A DNA stretch of 64,000 nt from JAPULR01 sp963665075. Its GTDB lineage: Bacteria; Chloroflexota; Dehalococcoidia; Lucifugimonadales; GCA-2712585. The notes below the pieces were generated by a model. That model was not told where the DNA came from. It did no database searches and saw only the letters and a program-made list of their open reading frames with translations. Shown in pieces: positions 33,682-41,764 of this stretch. The position numbers were made by a program, and so were the translations under genes. Position 1 is the first letter of the stretch. Each line of letters begins with the position of its first letter. The stretch is from the NCBI GenBank assembly GCA_963665075.1, contig OY762063.1, positions 1,674,001-1,738,000 of the forward strand, written 5' to 3'.

Positions 33682-35223
33682 ATGGCTGATTTCAAGAGTA
33701 TCGCGCTGCTGCTGACCATCCTGCTGCCCGCCGGAGCGGGTACGCTGCTGGTGTTCATGCCGCGCAACGCGACGATGGCGATAAAGTCGCTAGCGGCGCT
33801 GGCCGGCGCGCTCACCCTTGCGCTGACCATCGTCATCTTCGCCATGTACGACTACGGCGAAGGGGGATACCAGTTCGTCAACGCATGGCGGTGGCTGGAC
33901 GAGCCGCTGAACATCGACTTCAGCCTAGGCATAGACGGCATCTCCGCGCCGATGGTGCTGCTGACGGGAATCGTCATGTTCGCGGGCGTGCTGGTGTCGT
34001 GGAACGTGGCGCCCCGCTCCAAGGACTTCTTCGTCCTGTTCATGTTCCTGGTGGCGGGGGTATTTGGGGTATTCGTCGTCAGAGATCTATTCTTCCTGTT
34101 CTTCTTCTACGAACTGGCAGTGCTGCCCATGTTCCCGCTAATCGGAATCTGGGGAAGCAGCACCAACTTCGGCAACTTCCTGCGGACCAAGGAATACGGA
34201 GCCATGAAGCTGACGCTGTACCTGGTGGCGGGGAGCGTGCTGGTGTGGATTGGCATAATTGCGCTGTACGTGGCGGCCAGCGATTTCCTTGGCGACGGCG
34301 CGACGGCACAGGCGGGGTTCTCGTTGGAGCTTCTGGAGACGCTTGGGGAGGACGGGGCGTTCAGCCGGAACTTCCAGCTGCTTTTCTTCCCCTTCTTCAT
34401 GGTGGGATTCGGCGTGCTGGCGGGTCTGTGGCCCTTCCACACATGGTCTCCCGACGGACACGTGGCCGCACCGACGGCGGTCAGCATGGTCCACGCCGGC
34501 GTGCTGATGAAGCTGGGCGCATACGGCATCATCCGCGTGGGGATGACGCTGCTGCCGGAGGGCGCGGAGGCGTGGATGCCCGTACTCATCGGCCTCGGCA
34601 CGGTGAACGTCATGTACGGCGCAATTTCAGCTCTGTCCCAGAAGGATTTGAAATACGTCGTGGGATACTCCAGCGTGAGCCACATGGGGCTGGTGCTGAT
34701 GGGCATCGCCACGCTGCATCCGTTGGGGCTTGGCGGCGCGGTGTTGCAGATGTTCTCCCACGGGATTATGACGGCGCTGTTCTTCGCCGTCGTCGGCATC
34801 ATATACGAGAAAACTCACACGCGGGATATTACCGTCCTGGGCGGCTTGTCCAAGCGGATGGGGTTGACGGTGGCCTTCTTCGCCGTTGCGGGATTGACCT
34901 CGCTGGGACTGCCCGGCCTGAGCGGATTCGTCGCGGAAGTGCTGATATTCATGGGCGCATTCCAGGAGTACTGGTACCTGGCGGTGCTCGGCGTGGTGGG
35001 CGCGGCGATAACCGCCGTGTACATCCTGCGACTTCTGGCGCGGGCATTCTTCGGGCCGATGGACGAACGGTGGAATCACCTCAGCGACGGCGGAAGGATT
35101 GAGATGGGCGCGGCGGCGATGCTGGTGTTCATCCTGATATTCGTCGGCGTGTGGCCCATGCCGCTCATGGACGTAATCAACAGCGGCGTCGCTGAACTCT
35201 TGAGCAGGTTCCCAGGCGTATGA
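33682..35223 (+). CDS. nuoM: NADH-quinone oxidoreductase subunit M
   Basis: 513 residues. FLFFFYELAVLPMFPLIGIW (with the functional Glu, about 139-158), GLWPFHTWSPDGHVAAPTAV, YSSVSHMGLVLMG and HGIMTALFFAVVGIIYEKTH mark the second antiporter-like subunit. Starts four bases after nuoL, overlaps nuoN by four. Confidence 0.94.
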   Translation: MADFKSIALLLTILLPAGAGTLLVFMPRNATMAIKSLAALAGALTLALTIVIFAMYDYGEGGYQFVNAWRWLDEPLNIDFSLGIDGISAPMVLLTGIVMFAGVLVSWNVAPRSKDFFVLFMFLVAGVFGVFVVRDLFFLFFFYELAVLPMFPLIGIWGSSTNFGNFLRTKEYGAMKLTLYLVAGSVLVWIGIIALYVAASDFLGDGATAQAGFSLELLETLGEDGAFSRNFQLLFFPFFMVGFGVLAGLWPFHTWSPDGHVAAPTAVSMVHAGVLMKLGAYGIIRVGMTLLPEGAEAWMPVLIGLGTVNVMYGAISALSQKDLKYVVGYSSVSHMGLVLMGIATLHPLGLGGAVLQMFSHGIMTALFFAVVGIIYEKTHTRDITVLGGLSKRMGLTVAFFAVAGLTSLGLPGLSGFVAEVLIFMGAFQEYWYLAVLGVVGAAITAVYILRLLARAFFGPMDERWNHLSDGGRIEMGAAAMLVFILIFVGVWPMPLMDVINSGVAELLSRFPGV

Positions 35224-36725
35224 CCGAGAATCTACATCTGCTGCTGCCGGAATTCCTGCTGGCGTCCTTGGCGCTGGTGGTGTTGGGCGTGGACCTGTTC
35301 CTGCCCGCCGGGCGGAAGCATCTGCTGGCTTGGCTAAGCGTGGCGGGCTTGGCGGGACTGCTGGCGCTGGCGCTGACGATGCTCTGGGGGAAGGACATCT
35401 CCCTCTACGGCGGGCTGATGAAGACGGACGCCTACTCGCTGCTGTTCAAGGCGTTCTTCTACGTGCTGGGCGGTGTGGTGATACTGGCCTCCGTCGACTT
35501 CGTGAAGAAGCACTTCCGCAGTCCCGGCGAGTTCTACGCCATCGTGTTGTTCGCCGTGCTGGGAATGTCCGTCATGGCGGGGTCGGTGGAGTTGCTGACG
35601 GCTTACATCGCGCTGGAGTTGATGAGCTTCAGCTTCTACATCATGGTCGCCTACGGCAGGAACAATCCCAAGTCCAACGAGGCTGGAATCAAGTACATCC
35701 TCATCGGCGCGTTCTCATCCGCCATACTTCTCTACGGCGTGAGCCTGCTGTACGGCGCGGTGGGGGTCACCCGCTACGACGAGATTGCCGCCGCGCTGAC
35801 GACCGCGATGGCGAACGCCGACTCTTTCTCGCCAACCCTATGGGTAGGCCTGGCGCTGGTGCTGGTGGGACTGGGCTTCAAGGTTGCGGCGGTGCCCTTC
35901 CATATGTGGGCGCCGGACACCTACGAGGGCGCGCCGCTGCCGGTGACGGCTTTCCTGTCCGTCGGTTCCAAGGTGGCGGCCTTCGCGCTGCTGCTGCGGC
36001 TGTTCGGGGAAGCCTTCATGCCGACCATAGATCAGTGGCAGCTGCTGGTGGCGGTATTGGCGGCGATAACCATGATTCTGGGCAACGTGGTGGCCATCGC
36101 CCAGCGCAACATGAAGCGGCTGCTGGCGTACTCCAGCGTCGGGCACGTGGGGTTCATGCTGCTAGGCATCGCCGCTCTCTCTCATATCGGCGCGGAGTCG
36201 CTGATTCTGTACATGGTGGGCTACGCGGTGACCAGCATGGCTGTGTTCACGGCTTTGATTGCCTTCTTCAACGTCACCGGACGGGACGACGTGGCCGACC
36301 TGGGCGGGCTGGCGGACAGCCATCCCTTCCTTGCCGCGGCGATGGCCATAGGATTGTTCTCCCTCTCCGGCCTGCCCTTCTTCGCGGGATTCACTATCAA
36401 GTTCTACCTGTTCACCGCCGCGGCCACGCAGGGGCTGCTGTGGCTCTCCGGTATCGCCATGCTGAGCAGTCTGATTTCCCTCTATTACTACCTGATGGTG
36501 GTGCGGCAGATGTACATCGAGCCGGCGCCGGCGTGGGCGATGGAGGAGGCGGAAGATGAGGAAGAAACCGCCTATGACGAACCGGCGGCGCGCGGCAAAC
36601 CCTCCAAGCTGATTGTGACGGTGCTGGCGGCGTTGACCTTGGGCGTGATTTTCGTGGGCATATATCCCTTCCCGTTGCTGGAGGCCATCAAGGCGGCGAC
36701 GGGCGCGCTGCTGGGCGCAAGCTAG
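35220..36725 (+). CDS. nuoN: NADH-quinone oxidoreductase subunit N
   Basis: 501 residues, last gene of the operon. Third antiporter-like subunit: LTAYIALELMSFSFYIMVAY, KVAAVPFHMWAPDTYEGAPL, YSSVGHVGFMLLGIA, SLSGLPFFAGFTIKFYLF. A short acidic insert (MEEAEDEEETAYDE, about 440-453) sits before the last helix. The set A-B-C-(extra)-D-H-I-J-K-L-M-N lacks E, F and G, so the NADH-dehydrogenase module is missing here; electrons may come from ferredoxin or F420H2. Confidence 0.93.
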   Translation: MTENLHLLLPEFLLASLALVVLGVDLFLPAGRKHLLAWLSVAGLAGLLALALTMLWGKDISLYGGLMKTDAYSLLFKAFFYVLGGVVILASVDFVKKHFRSPGEFYAIVLFAVLGMSVMAGSVELLTAYIALELMSFSFYIMVAYGRNNPKSNEAGIKYILIGAFSSAILLYGVSLLYGAVGVTRYDEIAAALTTAMANADSFSPTLWVGLALVLVGLGFKVAAVPFHMWAPDTYEGAPLPVTAFLSVGSKVAAFALLLRLFGEAFMPTIDQWQLLVAVLAAITMILGNVVAIAQRNMKRLLAYSSVGHVGFMLLGIAALSHIGAESLILYMVGYAVTSMAVFTALIAFFNVTGRDDVADLGGLADSHPFLAAAMAIGLFSLSGLPFFAGFTIKFYLFTAAATQGLLWLSGIAMLSSLISLYYYLMVVRQMYIEPAPAWAMEEAEDEEETAYDEPAARGKPSKLIVTVLAALTLGVIFVGIYPFPLLEAIKAATGALLGAS

Positions 36726-36881
36726 CTTCAAACGGGGCGCTTCGCAGGGCCCAGAAGGTTGTGTATCGACCCTTCGAAACAAGCCCATGCAAGGCTTGGA
36801 TTGAGGTTTGCACGGGAAACGGGGATTATGTAAGATAGTGAACTGGAAAACCCGAAAGACGGAGATGGCAGGGAGAGGATT

Positions 36882-37154
36882 GTGGTCAGCGTAGAACGGC
36901 GATTAGATAACGTAGAGAAGCGGTTGGGGAACGTAGAAAATACCCTCGACAGGCTTGTCAGCATCCAGGTTGACGTCGTAGAGATGTTGAGGGTGCAGCA
37001 AGAGGAGCTGAAGCTACATCGAGAGGAGCTGCGGGCGCATCGCGGAGAGCTTCAGGAGATGAAGCGTTTCAACCAGCAAACCAGGCAATTGTGGGTCATA
37101 ATTGCCCGCAAGATGGACTGGCTGGACGAAGACCTGGACATAGATAGTCTATAG
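36882..37154 (+). CDS. Short coiled-coil protein
   Basis: 90 residues from a GTG at 36882 behind GGGAGAGG. Heptad repeats run through most of it: VERRLDNVEKRLGNVENTLD, then QQEELKLHREELRAHRGELQ. It ends with a more hydrophobic LWVIIARKMDWLDEDLD. No signal peptide. Not a named family; many genomes have similar short coiled coils. It follows nuoN after 156 bases. Confidence 0.55.
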   Translation: MVSVERRLDNVEKRLGNVENTLDRLVSIQVDVVEMLRVQQEELKLHREELRAHRGELQEMKRFNQQTRQLWVIIARKMDWLDEDLDIDSL

Positions 37155-37258
37155 TAAATCGGGCACGAAATTGCTTTTGTGCGGTAGCGCGGAGCGTCAG
37201 CCCATCCATTGCAGGACTAGTACCTTAGGATTCCTTGCCAGTTTGTTGGCGCCTCGTT

Positions 37259-37267
37259 TGGTATAAT
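37259..37267 (+). promoter_or_regulatory. Extended -10 promoter before the LOG-like gene
   Basis: TGG followed by TATAAT (37262-37267), an extended -10 element, 31 bases before the ATG at 37299. No good -35 box at the right spacing, as expected for extended -10 promoters. Confidence 0.55.
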
Positions 37268-37298
37268 TCGCTTACTCTGAACTTTGAGGCTGAACGAC

Positions 37299-37829
37299 AT
37301 GGAAACCGCCAGCAGGCCCCTCATCATCTCCGTCATAGGCGGACGCTACCCATCCCCCCAGGCGCGCGAATACGCGGAGGAGGTGGGGCGGGAGTTGGCT
37401 CGAAACGGCGCGGCGGTGGCCTGCGGCGGGCTAATCGGCGTGATGGAGGCCGTTTGCAAGGGGGCGAAGTCCGAGGGCGGGTTGACCATCGGCATCCTTC
37501 CCGGCGACGATCCCGAATCCGCCAACCCCTACGTTGATCTGCCCATCTGCACCGGCATCATGTACGCCCGCAACATGGTCGTGGTCAAGACGGGGCGGGC
37601 CGTCATCGCCATCGACGGCTCCTTCGGCACTATGTCGGAGATCGGCCACGCATTGGCGGAGGACATTCCGGTCATAGGGTTGGACACGTGGAGCTTCTCA
37701 AATGAGTCCGAAGACGAAGTGGGGGACCCCATCATTCGCGCCACGGACCCGGCGGACGCCGTCGCCAAGGCCATAGCCGCGGCGAAGGCGCGGAAGACGC
37801 AGACCTTCAATCCTCAAAGGCGCACTTGA
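37299..37829 (+). CDS. LOG-like / TIGR00725-type nucleotide-binding protein
   Basis: 176 residues from the ATG at 37299. Rossmann-like start ISVIGGRYPSPQAREYAEEV (about 9-28), ACGGLIGVMEAVCKGAKSEGG (landmark), then the loop AIDGSFGTMSEIGHAL (about 109-124), equivalent to the PGGxGTxxE motif of LOG phosphoribohydrolases, with D-G-S-F-G-T-x-x-E here. Members may cleave nucleoside 5'-monophosphates, but the altered loop makes activity uncertain. It overlaps the enolase start by four bases. Confidence 0.8.
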   Translation: METASRPLIISVIGGRYPSPQAREYAEEVGRELARNGAAVACGGLIGVMEAVCKGAKSEGGLTIGILPGDDPESANPYVDLPICTGIMYARNMVVVKTGRAVIAIDGSFGTMSEIGHALAEDIPVIGLDTWSFSNESEDEVGDPIIRATDPADAVAKAIAAAKARKTQTFNPQRRT

Positions 37830-39115
37830 CCTTCATAGCCGATATCCGGGCGCGGGAGATTCTGGACTCCCGCGGCATTCCCACGGTGGAGGCTGAGGCG
37901 CGCCTGACCGACGGAACCGGGGGCGTCGCGGCCGTGCCTTCCGGGGCCAGCGTGGGCGCATACGAGGCTCTGGAACTGCGGGACAATGACCCGCGTCGCT
38001 TCGGCGGGCGGGGTGTTTTGAAGGCTATTGACAATGTTCATAATCGTATAGTTCCGGCACTGCGGGGGTGTTCGCCCTTCAACCAGTCCGAGGTTGACGT
38101 GCTGCTGTTGGAGCTTGACGGCACGTCCAATAAGGCCAACCTTGGGGCGAACGCCATGCTTGCCGTTTCCCTGGCCGTGGCCCACGCCGCCGCCGCTTCC
38201 AAGGGCGTGCCGTTGTATCTCTACCTGGCGTTGAGCGAGAAGGTTACGATGCCGGCGCCGATGTTCAACATCCTGAACGGCGGCGCCCATGCATCCGACT
38301 CCATCGACATCCAGGAAATCATGGTTGTGCCCGCCGGCGCTCCCACTTTTCGGGAGGCCGTTCGAGCCGGAGCCGAGATTTACCAGGCATTGAAGGGGAT
38401 CATCCTCGGCAGGGGCTTGAGCGTACAGGTGGGAGACGAGGGGGGCTTCGCGCCTCAACTTCCTTCCAACCGAGCGGCGTTGGAACTGGTGGCTCTGGCG
38501 GTGGAAGGGGCCGGATACGTGCTGGGTCAGGACTGCTTTCTGGCTCTGGATCCGGCGGCAACGGAGTTCATGGAGGGGGACAGATACCATCTGCGGCGGG
38601 ACGAAATCAGTCTCAACGCCGCGGAGTTGACGGACTTCTATCGGGGTTGGAGCCGGGAGTTCCACATCATCAGCATCGAGGACGGGTTGGGAGAGGACGA
38701 CTGGACGGGATGGCGGGGACTCTGCGACGTTCTCGGAAAGTCGGTGCAGCTTGTGGGCGACGACCTCTACACTACCAACCGGGAGCGCATCCGCAAGGGC
38801 GTTGACTTGAAGGCCAGCAACGCGGTGCTGCTGAAGCTGAATCAGGCGGGGACCGTGACGGAGACCATCGAGGCTTTTCAGGAAACGCGGAAGGCCGGAT
38901 GGGGGGCCGTGGTCAGTCACCGCTCCGGAGAGACGGAGGACACGACGATAGCGGACTTGGCCGTGGCGTTGGGCGCGGGGCAGATAAAGGCGGGCGCGCC
39001 CTGTCGCTCCGAGCGGCTGGCGAAGTATAATCGACTCCTGAGGATCGAGGAGGAATTGGGCGACGACGCTGAGTTTGCAGGAATGTCCGCCTATGACCAC
39101 TTGAGAGAGAGATGA
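37826..39115 (+). CDS. eno: Enolase
   Basis: 429 residues from a TTG at 37826 inside the stop of the previous gene. ILDSRGIPTVEAEARL (about 12-27), PSGASVGAYEALELRD (about 38-53), FNILNGGAHASDSIDIQE (about 149-166), GDEGGFAPQL, a metal ligand in SIEDGLGEDDW, catalytic lysine in AVLLKLNQAGTVTE and SHRSGETED. It interconverts 2-phosphoglycerate and phosphoenolpyruvate in glycolysis. Confidence 0.96.
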   Translation: MTFIADIRAREILDSRGIPTVEAEARLTDGTGGVAAVPSGASVGAYEALELRDNDPRRFGGRGVLKAIDNVHNRIVPALRGCSPFNQSEVDVLLLELDGTSNKANLGANAMLAVSLAVAHAAAASKGVPLYLYLALSEKVTMPAPMFNILNGGAHASDSIDIQEIMVVPAGAPTFREAVRAGAEIYQALKGIILGRGLSVQVGDEGGFAPQLPSNRAALELVALAVEGAGYVLGQDCFLALDPAATEFMEGDRYHLRRDEISLNAAELTDFYRGWSREFHIISIEDGLGEDDWTGWRGLCDVLGKSVQLVGDDLYTTNRERIRKGVDLKASNAVLLKLNQAGTVTETIEAFQETRKAGWGAVVSHRSGETEDTTIADLAVALGAGQIKAGAPCRSERLAKYNRLLRIEEELGDDAEFAGMSAYDHLRER

Positions 39116-39193
39116 GGCTGATGCGGTATTTCACTTTGACCAAACTTCATCCCGTAGACGATGGACGCGCCGGTTGAGAAAGAGGAAAGGGCG

Positions 39194-39619
39194 ATGAAGA
39201 AGACTCCGGAGGAATTGGCGCTAAGCTGGCTTAGACAGGGTAAACGACACCTCGCATCCTGTAGCATTATGATGGAGAACGCCTACTTTGAACAAGTCTG
39301 CTTCCATTCCCAACAGGCCGCGGCGAGGTCGCTGACATCTCTGGTCTTTCTGAAAGATGGACGGCGAATTCATAGCCCTTCCTGCATCCGGCTGATAGGC
39401 CATCTGGAAGAGCAGCATCCTTCTCTGGGAGCCTTCAAAGAGTCGGCGGGGTTGCTGGACCAGGTGTATACCAGCAGCCGTTATCCCGACGATGAGTTGC
39501 AAGTGGCTCCTTATGAACTATTCCCGCGCGGTCAGGCGGAGGACTTGATGAGTAGGGCGGGGGAGATAGTGGAGGAAGCGGGGCGCATCATCGATCAAGC
39601 GTCCAGCCCTTCGCCTTGA
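39194..39619 (+). CDS. HEPN-domain protein, no nucleotidyltransferase partner
   Basis: 141 residues from the ATG at 39194, behind GAGGAAAGGGCG; an in-frame ATG at 39161 has no such site. Helical HEPN pattern: ALSWLRQGKRHLASCSIMM, FEQVCFHSQQAAARSLTSLV, then QVYTSSRYPDDELQVAPYEL (the YTSxRYPD segment typical of HEPN proteins). HEPN proteins of toxin pairs usually neighbour an MNT antitoxin; none is present here. The RNase motif RxxxxxH is not obvious. Confidence 0.75.
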   Translation: MKKTPEELALSWLRQGKRHLASCSIMMENAYFEQVCFHSQQAAARSLTSLVFLKDGRRIHSPSCIRLIGHLEEQHPSLGAFKESAGLLDQVYTSSRYPDDELQVAPYELFPRGQAEDLMSRAGEIVEEAGRIIDQASSPSP

Positions 39620-39671
39620 CCCCATTATGGGCGGTTGCTACAATTCCGTGGGTTTTCGTTAGTCTCGAATC

Positions 39672-40277
39672 ATGCGGGTAATCGGACTCACCGGAGGTAT
39701 CGGCACAGGCAAGAGCCAGGCGGCGCGCATTCTGGAAGAGTTGGGCGCCGTGGTCGTCAACGCCGATCTTCTGGGGCATCAGGCTTACGAGCCGGACACG
39801 GAAACCTGGCAAGAGATTGTAGACGCCTTCGGCCCGGGGGTCGTAGGCCCTGAAGGAGAGATAGACAGGAAGCGCCTGGGTCGGATAGTCTTCTCCAATC
39901 CCGGCGCCAAGTCCAAGCTGGACGCCATCGTATGGCCTCAGATAGCCATGCTGGCCCGCAAGCAGATTGAGAGTCTTCTCAAGCAAGAAACTGATACAAT
40001 AGTCCTCGAAGCCGCCGTTCTGGTGGAGGCCGGATGGGATTTCCTGGTGGACGAGGTTTGGGTGACCCATGCCCCCAGGGAACTAGTCCGCCAGCGGCTG
40101 AAGTTCAGGGACGGCCTGACGACGGAGGAGATAGATCGTAGAATAGAGGCTCAGATTCCCTTCGAGGAACGGCTCAAGGAAGGATACGTGCCCATAGAAA
40201 ACGCCTCCACCCTGGAAGCTCTGCGTGACAGGGTTCAAACTCTGTGGCGACGCCGAATTAAGGAAAGCGCCGAATAG
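39672..40277 (+). CDS. coaE: Dephospho-CoA kinase
   Basis: 201 residues. MRVIGLTGGIGTGKSQAARI with the P-loop GGIGTGKS, VVNADLLGHQAYEP (about 27-40), and the lid and base contacts in EAAVLVEAGWDFLVDEVWVTH (landmark) and RQRLKFRDGLTTEE. Phosphorylates the 3'-OH of dephospho-CoA, the last step of CoA synthesis. Three bases before the MoxR-type ATPase gene. Confidence 0.94.
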   Translation: MRVIGLTGGIGTGKSQAARILEELGAVVVNADLLGHQAYEPDTETWQEIVDAFGPGVVGPEGEIDRKRLGRIVFSNPGAKSKLDAIVWPQIAMLARKQIESLLKQETDTIVLEAAVLVEAGWDFLVDEVWVTHAPRELVRQRLKFRDGLTTEEIDRRIEAQIPFEERLKEGYVPIENASTLEALRDRVQTLWRRRIKESAE

Positions 40278-40279
40278 AA

Positions 40280-41167
40280 ATGGCCAAAATCTCCAATTCC
40301 CTCTACAACCAGTTCACCATCGAGGAATACGTGGTGGAAGAGAAGCCCTTCTACCTGCCCGTTCGGGACGAGGTGGAGCTTTTCGAAGCCGCCTACGCCG
40401 CGAACGTGCCCATCCTGCTCAAGGGGCCCACCGGCACGGGCAAGACCCGCTTCGTGGAATACATGGCGTGGAAGCTCAGCCGCCCCGTGGTGAAAGTCAG
40501 CGCCAACTCCGACAACGGGGACAACGGGCGCGTCATTCCCCTCATAACCATCGCGTGTCACGAAGACCTGACCGCCAGCGACCTGGTGGGGCGCTATCTG
40601 CTGGACGCCGAGGGCACCCGCTGGATAGACGGCCCGCTTACCCGCGCCGTCAAGTCGGGCGCCATCTGCTACCTGGACGAAATCGTCGAGGCCCGGAAGG
40701 ACACCACGGTGCTCATTCACCCGTTGGCGGACCACCGGCGCGTTCTGCCGGTGGAGAAGCAGGGGCTGGTGCTGGAGGCCAAGAAGGGGTTCCAGCTGGT
40801 CATCTCCTACAATCCGGGCTACCAGAGCGCCTTGAAGGACTTGAAGGAGAGCACCCGTCAGCGGTTCATCGCCATCGAGTTCATGCCGCCTCCGGCGGAG
40901 GAAGAGGCGAAGATAATCAAGCAGGAGTCGGACTGCACGGAAGAGCAGGCTCTCGCCCTCGCCAAGCTGGGGGAGAAGATTCGCAACCTCCACGACCACG
41001 GTCTCAAGGAAGGGGCCAGCACCCGCGTCCTTATCTACGCCGGGAAGCTGATGTCTCACGGCATCTCGGCGCGGCGCGCCTGTCACGTGGCGGTGGTGTG
41101 GGGCATTACGGACGACCATGAATTGCAGAGGAGCATCGAAGAGGTGGTCTCATCCATCTTCGAATAG
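40280..41167 (+). CDS. MoxR/CbbQ-NorQ-type AAA+ ATPase
   Basis: 295 residues. Walker A LLKGPTGTGKTRFVEYM (about 51-67), Walker B GAICYLDEIVEAR (about 129-141), sensor ISYNPGYQSALKD. The family remodels or inserts metals into target complexes together with a VWA partner (NorQ/NorD, CbbQ/CbbO). Such a VWA protein is encoded two genes downstream at 41765. The pair is separated by a Nudix gene. Confidence 0.88.
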   Translation: MAKISNSLYNQFTIEEYVVEEKPFYLPVRDEVELFEAAYAANVPILLKGPTGTGKTRFVEYMAWKLSRPVVKVSANSDNGDNGRVIPLITIACHEDLTASDLVGRYLLDAEGTRWIDGPLTRAVKSGAICYLDEIVEARKDTTVLIHPLADHRRVLPVEKQGLVLEAKKGFQLVISYNPGYQSALKDLKESTRQRFIAIEFMPPPAEEEAKIIKQESDCTEEQALALAKLGEKIRNLHDHGLKEGASTRVLIYAGKLMSHGISARRACHVAVVWGITDDHELQRSIEEVVSSIFE

Positions 41168-41175
41168 AGGCCCCC

Positions 41176-41763
41176 GTGAATGACGCCCTGCTAACCGGAC
41201 TGGAAACCCTTCTCGCCCGCCGTCCGTCCAAATCCTTGAATGGGCATGACGTTCGACCCGCCGCCGTGCTTCTGCTCGTGTTCCCCAGGAAGGGCGAATA
41301 CTATGTTCACGTGCAGAAGCGCTCACGGAATCTTAAGAGTCACGCGGGGGAAGCATGTTTTCCGGGTGGCAAGCCCAAGCCTCAGGACGAGAATCTGCTG
41401 GCTACGGCTTTGCGGGAAGCCCACGAGGAAGAAAACATCAACCCGGAGGACGTCACCATTCTGGGACGGCTGAACGATACGCTTACCCGCACGGGCTACG
41501 CCATGAAGGTGTTTGTGGGGACGATTCCGCAGCCCTATGAGTACCTTCTTAATCCGCATGAGGTGGACGAGGTTGTCGACGTACCATTGAAGGTACTGCA
41601 AGACCCCGCCAACTGGCGTGAGGAGGCGCGATGGGAGGACGGCGGGCTGACTACCGCTTACTCCTACGCCTACGGGCCGCACATCATCTACGGGGCCACC
41701 GCCAAGGTTATCCGGGAGTTCCTGGACGTGGTGAGCCAGGTCAACCTCAACGGGAGGGTCTGA
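41176..41763 (+). CDS. Nudix hydrolase, CoA pyrophosphatase (NudL) type
   Basis: 195 residues from a GTG at 41176. UPF0035-like motif SHAGEACFPGGKPKPQD (about 55-71) precedes the Nudix box GGKPKPQDENLLATALREAH followed by EEENI (about 64-88), as in CoA diphosphatases. It probably cleaves CoA or oxidised CoA. A place downstream of coaE fits CoA metabolism. It ends one base before the next gene. Confidence 0.85.
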   Translation: MNDALLTGLETLLARRPSKSLNGHDVRPAAVLLLVFPRKGEYYVHVQKRSRNLKSHAGEACFPGGKPKPQDENLLATALREAHEEENINPEDVTILGRLNDTLTRTGYAMKVFVGTIPQPYEYLLNPHEVDEVVDVPLKVLQDPANWREEARWEDGGLTTAYSYAYGPHIIYGATAKVIREFLDVVSQVNLNGRV

Positions 41764-41764
41764 G

